A stretch of DNA of 64,000 bases from the NCBI GenBank assembly GCA_037783415.1, contig JAZGTN010000096.1, positions 1,116,001 to 1,180,000 of the forward strand, read 5' to 3'. This document shows, one piece after another, positions 57,901-64,000 of the stretch. Source of the DNA: Leptasterias polaris (Eukaryota; Echinodermata; Asteroidea; Forcipulatida; Asteriidae). How positions within the stretch are numbered: the first letter of the stretch is position 1; each line of letters starts with the position of its first letter. The notes under the pieces were generated by a model, which was not told where the DNA came from, made no database searches, and was given only the letters and a program-made list of their open reading frames with translations. A program made the position numbers and the translations under genes.

Positions 57901-60900
57901 TAACCTTTTATACGTAAAACTTGTGTAATTGTCATTGTATTCGATACCCTCCCAGTGCAAAATTTTTCCAAATCCAAAATAGTCGATGACATCATTCTGA
58001 GAAAAATGGTTCTGTACATTTTTTTACGGGGATGTTTTGGTTCATAACTGACTTGATAATATTTAACCAAAACGTCTTTGGATTTGACATTTTGGCTGAC
58101 ACAAATTCTTCCTTGGAATGTGTTAAGATGCATTAGTTGTCGAAATCAAATGACGTCATGTATCAAATTTTGCTCTGAAAAAGTCAGTTATGAACCAAAA
58201 CATCCCCGTACAAAAATGTAGAGACTTATGTTTCTCAGAATGATGTCATCAGATGTTTGGATGTTGACACATTTTGCACTGGAAGGGTATTTAATGCAAT
58301 GACAATTTGCACCATTTCAACGTGAGGGAGACTTGCAATGTTTCCCCCACTAACTTGAGGGCTCTACTTGGAAAATGAGTGCATCACGAAATTGAATTTG
58401 ACATCCCTTCCTCTTTAGTGTTTCGCAGCGAATCTCTGTTTTGACTTCAAGATTCGCTTCATAATGATATTCGAGGGCAGCAGCCAATGTGAAGGGCATC
58501 GTAAGGGGAAATTTACGGCAAATTATTTACTGTATTCAGGGACATCTCTTGAAGATCCCTTTCGCTTTTGCCATTGTATGGAAAAATAATACACAAAAGC
58601 GCTGTGCTAGAAACACAGCGTCTCAAACATAGAGGGGCAAATACAAAAAGTAACTTCCCAAAAGATAAACAGTAACAAATCAAACACAAGGAACATAAAC
58701 TGCGCTTGAGTTAAACTCATCTTATTGCATACAATTACTTGTATTCAGACATTTCTATTGAATATGAACTACTAACCAAGTAATCCAAATAAGAATTTAC
58801 TCGAATTGTTCTTTTATGTCACTGAAACTCAAGCGCTGACTGACACTGTTGTCATTTTCAACTTTATAATCCTGTCATACCGATACTAATACTAGGATTG
58901 ACTTCAGTAACGGCCAGTGTCACGTTTTTGACTGATGACGGTTTCCTTCTCGTCTCTACTTAGAAGTAATTTTGCTCTACATTCTTTGATCCGCAGGATT
59001 CAAATCAATTGAAGTGCATCAAACGGTCACGTAGCTTAAGATGTCTGCTTTTTGGGGGTTATCTCTTAGTTAAATTTTTCTCTTAATCGAACCCTAGGAC
59101 TTTGATTTTCAGTTATACTCACTAATTAAAGGCACTGAACACGTTTTGTAATTGTCAAAGACCAGTATTCTCACTTGGTGTATCCCAACATATGCATAAA
59201 ATAACAAGCCTGTGAAAATTTGGGCTCAATTGGTCATTGAAGTTGCAAGAAAATGATAAAAGAAAAAACACCCTTGTTGTACAAATTAGTGTGCTTTCAG
59301 ATAGGAATAAAAGGCTTCTGGCCAGAAGTCTTTTATTATTTTAGTGAGAAATTACCCCTTTCTCAAAAACTACGTTACTTCAGAGGGAGTCGTTTCTCAC
59401 AATGTTGTATACTATCAACAGCTCTCCGTTGCTCGTTACCAAGTAAGTTTTTATGCTAATATATATTTTGAGTAATTACCAAACGTGTACAGTGCCTTTA
59501 AATAAGCCTAAAGTGGCACTTACCAGCAGTTCTAACCCAGCACGGGCTGCTCTGTAACGGACTATATACTGCAGGAAGTTGAAAATAATGAAACAATCAA
59601 AATTCCGATAGATGTGATGTCACAATTATTTAATTGAATTCAATTTGTCGAAAGTGTTTTATAATAACAAATTGAGGGCGTTAGGTCACAGAGAGAAATG
59701 TTTGGTATTGGGACAAGCAACGACTGAATCCCAAATCATACCAGTATCAACTAATTCATTATTTTTTTCAAAAGAGGTGACCCTTGATAAAAACACATTA
59801 CTCGTCAAAAATTATCTTAAAGAGCCGTGGTTTTTCATTACAATAATGATTCAGCCTTCGAGAAAGACTCTGTCATTCACTATTTGTTTACATCTATACC
59901 TTAAGTCCTTTTGGTTGGTTAGCAGTTTGCAACAGCTAGTTTTGTTTTCTCATAAGATAATGATCAACACAAATATGCCTCGAAAATATGTGGTTTTCCT
60001 TTACTTCGTGAACTAACACGGTCCGCCATTTTGTGGAGTCAAACATTTTGTTCTACGTGTTAGTTCACGAAGTAAAAGTAAAAACACACAATTTCGAGGC
60101 ACATTTGTGTTATTCATTATATTCTACTTTTAAATACATCTTTCCTACCACATTCATTTAATAAAAAACACTTTCCGAAGTTTTTAAACATGCTTCACTA
60201 AGCATCGCAATGAGTAAAGCCATTAAATTGAGTCCAGAACAATATTTAAGATCATTCATATCTGCAGGTTTTAATTTTGTTAATGGACGCCAGTTAATCT
60301 TTTTGTTTGTCTGGCTCTCGCATAGTTTATACAATAGGATTTTAGACAAACAAACATCAGTTGTGATATTATGCAAGTCTGTAGTCATTTGGGATTATGA
60401 TAACATATCGTTATGGATTAGATTTACGCTTTGTAGGGCGAGTTGAAGATAAGAACATAATGCCGAGCCAATATCTGACTAATTCTTAAGGTACATTTTT
60501 TTATCGTTTTTCATTCATCGCTCAATTTTGTTTAAGGTAGAATTAATGAAGAAGAAGAAGAACAATTGTAAATGAAGGGAAAATAACCTGGTATGTTTGC
60601 TGATTCAAAAATTTATTTCGGTCAATCGACTGTTTTTTTCTCTCGTACCACTGTTTTCTTCCTTTTCCTTTCTGATTGGCATTTTTTGTGTGTATTTCAT
60701 AAAAAAAACTCTTTTTGACTTGTTTTAAGAAAAAAACATATTAGTCACTATAATCGATACTTTACTAGTCAATACTTATATTCTGTTCGATAATTTGAAT
60801 TGATATGTGGAACAGAACCTGTTGGGAAGGACGAGTTACTTCAGTAATAGTCGGTAACATAAGGACGCCCAATCGTGCATGAGGGGAAATTGAAATTTGG

Positions 60901-62561
60901 CTTTGTTTCTTCAGTTATCTTCGATGTAGAAAAATATATTTAAAAAATGTGCGTTTTTATGAACATGCACATCTGAATAATATGAGTTTTTACAGATTGA
61001 TGATACCGCAGAGTTATGCCTAAGACGCAATGGATGCAACGTCCCTCTGCATCCTGAACGATCTCGAATGTTCCCTAACTCCCCTCATTTCGAAAAATAC
61101 ACGACAAAGTACACATGCAAGTTCTTTTTCCATTTATCATTATAGTTTTTTTTGAATAATTTGACTTCAGTTTATACATTTTTCTATAATTGTTTTTTTC
61201 CAAGTAAGCAAAATAAGTTCATTTCTAGAATTGAATTGCAAGTGCGTTCCTTACATTTCCAATTACTGCGTCTCTAAGTTGTTTTGTCTTTTTGTATCCC
61301 TTGTGCAAATAACATTATTTTGAAAAAATAGCTATTATTAAATGGAGGTTGTAAATGGTAAACCAAAACCTGAGAAATGTTTCTGCAAGATTGCATTAGG
61401 GACATCAGGCAATGGATGTTGCATGACCGGCTTCTAATTAATGATGCTAAGAGTGAATTTTTGATCATCAGATCAAACCAGCAGTTGAAGAAAATTAATA
61501 TTTCCAATATCATGATAGGTGATGCTAAAGTTTTTCCTACAACATGTGTTCGTAATTTGGGGTCATGGTTTGATTCTGAACTTACAATGAACACCCACAT
61601 CAATAAAGCTTGCTCTGCAGCCTTTTTTCATCTTCACAACATCAAACGCATTAGTCAATTCCTAACACTAGACTCTCTTTTAAAACTAATTCATGCATTT
61701 GTGACCAGTCGTCTTGAATATTGTAACAGCCTTTTGTATGGTCTGCCCAAGTCACAGATAGCTAAACTACAAAGGGTTCAAAACACTGCAGCCAGAGTTG
61801 TTACTAACACACACCGGTTTGAACACATTACACCTATAATTCGTCAATTACATTGGCTGCCTGTTTCGTACAGGATTAATTTTAAAATCCTTTTGTTGAC
61901 CTTCAAAGCTCTTCATGGTCTTTCTCCAAAGTACTTACAGGATCTTGTTTCCATCCGGAAAGTATCTTCATAACAACTTAGGTCAGGGAATAATGGTATT
62001 TTCTTGGATTATCCTTCTGGTAAAATGTTGACTACATTTGGTGAAAGGGCTTTTTCTGTGGCAGCCTCTAAGCTTTGGAATGCGCTACCGTTTCATATAC
62101 GTAGCGAACAGAAACTTACCTCTTTTAAATGTAATATAAAAACCCACCTTTTTAAAGCCGCTTTTTAGTGTGTCTTTCTTCTATGGTCACCTTGCCAGTT
62201 AGTTTAGATTTTTAGCATAGATAGGGTTAGAGGCGTCTGTCTCCTGAAAAGGTCAAAACATTACAGATGCCAGCAGGGATAGGCCTATTAGTTCACTGTT
62301 GGCGGGACAGACGTATCCCCATACTTTTGTTTGGGCACTGGCCTGGTGATCAGTCATTTTTCTTTGTCGTTTTCTTCCATTCTGTGCTTTTTAACATGTG
62401 TTCTGCGCCTTTGATCATTTTGGGCGCAATATAAATTTTAAATATTATTATTATTATTATTTCTCTTAAGACGCTCTCATTCATTAAAAAATTTAATTAA
62501 AGTGAGGCCCTTTTGTCCCCAAAAATGAATCAAAAATACTTACCTCAGCAAGATCCTCCAT
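51822..62561 (-). CDS. Annexin, four repeats, 13 coding exons, 338 aa
   Basis: Calcium-dependent phospholipid-binding protein acting at the cytosolic face of membranes. Exons in order of translation (plus coordinates): 62544-62561, 59524-59568, 57682-57757, 57013-57107, 56139-56252, 55923-55979, 55315-55348, 54831-54910, 54098-54166, 53662-53763, 53146-53221, 52661-52773, 51822-51959. All junctions are GT-AG and in phase. Repeats span about residues 33-100, 105-173, 189-258 and 264-335. Each has the type II calcium site GxGT plus an acidic residue 39 positions on: T48/E87, T120/E159, T204/E243 (WGT form), T279/D318. The repeat 2-3 linker is acidic ([17 protein letters not shown]). The N-terminal tail before repeat 1 is short (about 32 residues) with no Gly/Pro-rich region, so not A7/A11-like. 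Subfamily unassigned. A 5' UTR exon may lie upstream. Confidence 0.93.
52065..52200 (-). mobile_element. tRNA-Lys-like SINE or pseudogene in the annexin intron
   Basis: Minus strand, about 52125-52198: GCTCAGTTGGTAGAGC D arm, loop ACGTTAA, then GGTTCAAATCC B box. It resembles tRNA-Lys in the arms, but the anticodon position reads GTT and the acceptor and T stems have mismatches, so it is not a functional tRNA. A (TTATTATT)-type tail follows at about 52085-52100, indicating a SINE. Confidence 0.55.
52385..52630 (-). mobile_element. tRNA-derived SINE (same family as 10815-11245)
   Basis: Plus-strand words ACACCGGGGCAAACCCCTTC, GTGCACTGGGTTCTTTTACG and CTCTGCTGATCAGAAACACC are shared with the first SINE. 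The B box is damaged by an insertion (GGGATTGACTCGAACCC). It ends about 30 bp from the donor of annexin exon 12. Confidence 0.7.
52661..52773 (-). CDS. Annexin exon 12 (repeat 4)
   Basis: [20 protein letters not shown] then [22 protein letters not shown] at 276-279 is the fourth calcium loop. Acceptor AATTGCAG, donor GTAGGC. Confidence 0.94.
53146..53221 (-). CDS. Annexin exon 11 (repeat 3, second half)
   Basis: [20 protein letters not shown] then GYLAI. E243 completes the repeat 3 calcium site. Acceptor TTTCTTTAG, donor GTACGA. Confidence 0.92.
53662..53763 (-). CDS. Annexin exon 10 (repeat 3, first half)
   Basis: [20 protein letters not shown] then [14 protein letters not shown]. The donor GTACAT is weak, but it is the point where the annexin text ends and where exon 11 continues in phase. 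The reading frame runs on past it into unrelated sequence. Confidence 0.88.
53931..54010. repeat. Short tandem repeat in annexin intron
   Basis: About four copies of ATTACACTTTTCTGATTTC (19-20 bp). Confidence 0.75.
54098..54166 (-). CDS. Annexin exon 9 (repeat 2-3 linker)
   Basis: [20 protein letters not shown] then LFD. Acidic linker typical between the two annexin halves. Acceptor CTGTTTCAG, donor GTAAGTC. Confidence 0.92.
54430..54622. repeat. MITE-like palindrome in annexin intron
   Basis: TTACGGAAGCG and CGCTTCCGTAA ends, with repeated CGTGTACGTACACG-type inner palindromes (CACGATAAGTTT three times). Confidence 0.55.
54831..54910 (-). CDS. Annexin exon 8 (end of repeat 2)
   Basis: [20 protein letters not shown] then LMLSICA; E159 completes the second calcium site. 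Acceptor TCTTTCAG, donor GTATGT. Confidence 0.93.
55315..55348 (-). CDS. Annexin exon 7 (34-nt microexon)
   Basis: [11 protein letters not shown]. Acceptor TTTTGCAG, donor GTAAGA. Needed to join exons 6 and 8 in phase and in the family's sequence. Confidence 0.88.
55725..55803. repeat. Short tandem repeat in annexin intron
   Basis: GCCCAAGCCGCAGCCTGAGAC doubled, GC-rich against its surroundings. Confidence 0.7.
55923..55979 (-). CDS. Annexin exon 6 (start of repeat 2)
   Basis: [23 protein letters not shown] at 117-120 is the second calcium loop. Acceptor CTTTTCAG, donor GTAGAA. Confidence 0.93.
56139..56252 (-). CDS. Annexin exon 5 (end of repeat 1, into repeat 2)
   Basis: [20 protein letters not shown] then [18 protein letters not shown], a strongly conserved annexin core. 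E87 completes the first calcium site. Acceptor TCTCAAAG, donor GTAAAA. Confidence 0.95.
57013..57107 (-). CDS. Annexin exon 4 (repeat 1)
   Basis: [20 protein letters not shown] then [12 protein letters not shown]. Acceptor GTTTGCAG, donor GTATCC. Confidence 0.95.
57682..57757 (-). CDS. Annexin exon 3
   Basis: [20 protein letters not shown] then AMRGL(G), the FDAxxDA entry to repeat 1. Acceptor TTGCCAG, donor GTAAAG. Confidence 0.93.
57818..58416. repeat. Foldback MITE in annexin intron, about 600 bp
   Basis: The arms of about 200 bp are inverted: GCACTCATTTTCC...TCATTCTGAGAAA...GTCAGTT-type words at 57850-58050 against 58180-58395 (GTTATGAACCAAAACATCCC on one side and its inverse on the other). 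Confidence 0.75.
59128..59503. repeat. MITE (TTTAAAGGCAC-ended) in annexin intron
   Basis: TTAAAGGCACTGAACACGTT and CCAAACGTGTACAGTGCCTT are inverted ends; distant relative of the GGTATAC family and of 23545-23905. Confidence 0.65.
59524..59568 (-). CDS. Annexin exon 2 (45 nt)
   Basis: [15 protein letters not shown], part of the N-terminal tail. In phase on both sides; acceptor TTCCTGCAG, donor GTAAGT. Not conserved enough in the family to confirm by content. Confidence 0.7.
59647..60180. repeat. Element related to the core of the foldback transposon
   Basis: AAATATGCCTCGAAAATATG, GTGAACTAACACGGTCCGCC and its inverted partner, and ATTCATTATATTCTACTTTT parallel the centre of the 7563-9901 element. 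It lacks the 21-bp arrays. Possible ends GTCGAAAGTGTTTTA and AAACACTTTCCGAA. Confidence 0.55.
61370..62460 (+). mobile_element. 5'-truncated LINE (CR1/Jockey-type), 3' part
   Basis: Plus strand 61377-61973 reads [52 protein letters not shown] ([18 protein letters not shown]) and [15 protein letters not shown], the thumb and C-terminal region after the polymerase. A single in-frame stop (61971-61973) interrupts it; the same frame then continues [20 protein letters not shown] and ends at TAG 62166-62168. The 3' end is a (TTA)n tail at about 62445-62460. The upstream polymerase core is absent: typical 5' truncation. Confidence 0.85.
61377..62168 (+). pseudogene. LINE reverse-transcriptase C-terminal region, one in-frame stop
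   Basis: About 264 codons with a TAA at 61971-61973. Content as in the enclosing element; no polymerase active site remains. Confidence 0.8.
62544..62561 (-). CDS. Annexin exon 1 (start, 18 coding nt)
   Basis: ATG GAG GAT CTT GCT GAG, MEDLAE, followed by donor GTAAGTATT. First ATG in phase with exon 2; the 5' UTR side is undefined. A further donor-like GTAAGTTA on the minus strand at 62712 may mark an upstream noncoding exon. Confidence 0.6.
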
Positions 62562-64000
62562 GTTCTCAAATCACACTTGTTAGTTTGTCTTTAATGCTAG
62601 ACACAAATGATCAACACGTTCGCGGAGTCACTGTGGCGCTGACCGACCCAACCCTATTACACAGTCTCCCTACTCGATTAGCCGTGCATTTATCATGCGA
62701 TTAGTAACTTACCTTTGACCTATCAAAGATTGGTCCTATCTTTATGGTTTATTAAAACAAACAATATTACGTGATAAAGTCTTCGAGCTGAAATTAAAGT
62801 TTCAAATTGCACAACTTTGGGTTTCAACAAAATGTGCCACTAGGCTATCTCTTTAGAAAGATTATAAGGTGATATCTGCAGTATAGCTGTTCTGAAATGC
62901 TCTGAAAAAGTCGTCATCACAAGTCATTGACTTTTATTTAAGCCTCGGAAACCCTGAATATTGACATAGTACCACGGCAAACTGAGTCCTTTAAAGAGAT
63001 CGGATTTCATTATGCGAAGTTTCAATTTAATTTTTTTTATATCTTGGAAGGGGCACGCATAGCTCAAAACATTGAGTTTAGAGTTTTATGTCATGAAGAA
63101 GAAACATTTCTTTTTCATATCTCATTCGTTTGCAAGTTACATGGAAGTTTTAGAAATGTGAACATGATTTTCCCTGAAAACGTTATTCACAACTAATACA
63201 ATTTGCAATTGGAACACACATCCTTTGCATTGCCATTACCTTATCTCTAATGGTTGTGTATTAACTAGGAATGTTTGGTCTTGCCGAGTAAGAAGATTAA
63301 TGATTACTTGTTGGTGCATGATGATGTTTTACATGCACTTGTCAGCAAACATCGTTATTTGTTGAGGAAATTATAAAATCTTTATGGACTTCGATTCTAC
63401 CAGACTGCCAGGGGTTTGTCAACCATTTTAAGCTTTTCATTTCCTGATTGCTAAAAAAACCAATGTACAGCAAAAGACAAAACCAACACTGTGTATAGCA
63501 AGTTAAGGTTCGGCCAAATACTTTGTAGACTTTAGTTGTGTCCATAAAGATCACCTGGGCGTTGTTGTTTCCATTTGATAAATTAATAATAAATTCACAC
63601 TGTAGGCTCCCCGAACTGTGTAGAGTGGTTCAGTTGATTATGATGTAATTTAGAGCTTCTTTTGAAATAGTCCTGATTATCCAAAGTTGAAAATAAAAAT
63701 TTAAAAAACTAAACACAAAACAATTGAGGTGTGTGTCGGAGGGGGGGGGGGGGGGGTAATCTTGATTGGAATGTTGTTAACTAATGCAACGGCTCGACCT
63801 TTGGATATTTATTTTGTCTGTACTAATATGCTGTTTGAAATCGATCGCATTGCATATGGTGTAAACGAACATAGCAACAAGCTATTTCTGCACTAGTAGA
63901 CTTTTATAACGGGTTTTCCAACATTAATATAGTTCTTGAAAAATAGTAGTTTTAATTAGTTTAATCTTAAAGTAATAATTGTCATACCATGCCTCTTTAA
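62562..64000. other. Annexin upstream region
   Basis: No TATA box or other promoter motif stands out. A 16-base G run lies at 63741-63756. No other gene recognised. Confidence 0.45.

Noticed and set aside
62703..62760. Donor-like GTAAGTTA (minus) upstream of annexin exon 1
   Set aside because: No convincing acceptor lies between it and the ATG; kept only as a possible 5' UTR exon.

Overview
The window is animal nuclear DNA, most likely from an echinoderm (sea star or a close relative). It is AT-rich, carries many ACATGTACATG-type motifs, has spliced genes with canonical GT-AG introns, and is crowded with tRNA-derived SINEs, palindromic MITEs, foldback elements and LINEs of the kinds known from echinoderm genomes. 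The species call is inference; no ribosomal or mitochondrial marker is present.

Three protein-coding loci can be built exon by exon. (1) A plus-strand ZnT1-type zinc exporter of the cation diffusion facilitator family: eight coding exons at 17674-30702, 434 residues, all reading phases consistent. A noncoding first exon probably ends at 12295, with three metal-response-element cores at 11826-12041. (2) A complete minus-strand four-repeat annexin: thirteen coding exons from 62561 down to 51822, 338 residues, with all four type II calcium sites intact. (3) A minus-strand tyrosine-kinase C-lobe: three exons at 49398-47930, directly downstream of the annexin. No N-lobe or catalytic-loop exons are visible, so it is either a fragment or a pseudogene. 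ZnT runs towards the annexin and kinase genes; the intergenic space between them is filled by repeats.

Layout. 1-11.3 kb is intergenic and holds several MITEs, a 1.5 kb TA-flanked pogo/Tigger-like element (4503-5979), a large foldback element with 21-bp tandem repeats in its arms (7563-9901, including a perfect 809-bp tandem duplication), and a SINE nested in a MITE. 11.3-31.2 kb is the ZnT locus; its introns hold two minisatellites (15 x about 41 bp; 50 x 43 bp), a 1.6 kb TA-flanked element and nested palindromes. 31.2-38.5 kb is intergenic: three tandem histone-type 3' stem-loops, CRE-rich tandem repeats, and a CGTCG array. 38.5-44 kb is a minus-strand L1/Tx1-like LINE interrupted by a CR1-like LINE. 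45.6-46 kb is an inverted partner of the CGTCG array. 47.9-62.6 kb holds the kinase fragment and annexin, with SINEs, foldbacks and a 5'-truncated LINE (61370-62460) just upstream of the annexin's second exon.

The strongest unusual signals are the tandem histone-like stem-loops beside the zinc-transporter 3' end, the foldback element with its 809-bp copy, the 50-copy minisatellite whose unit resembles a 3' splice site, the clustered MREs, and the inverted CGTCG arrays around the nested LINEs. No new enzymatic or defence system is supported by the coding content.
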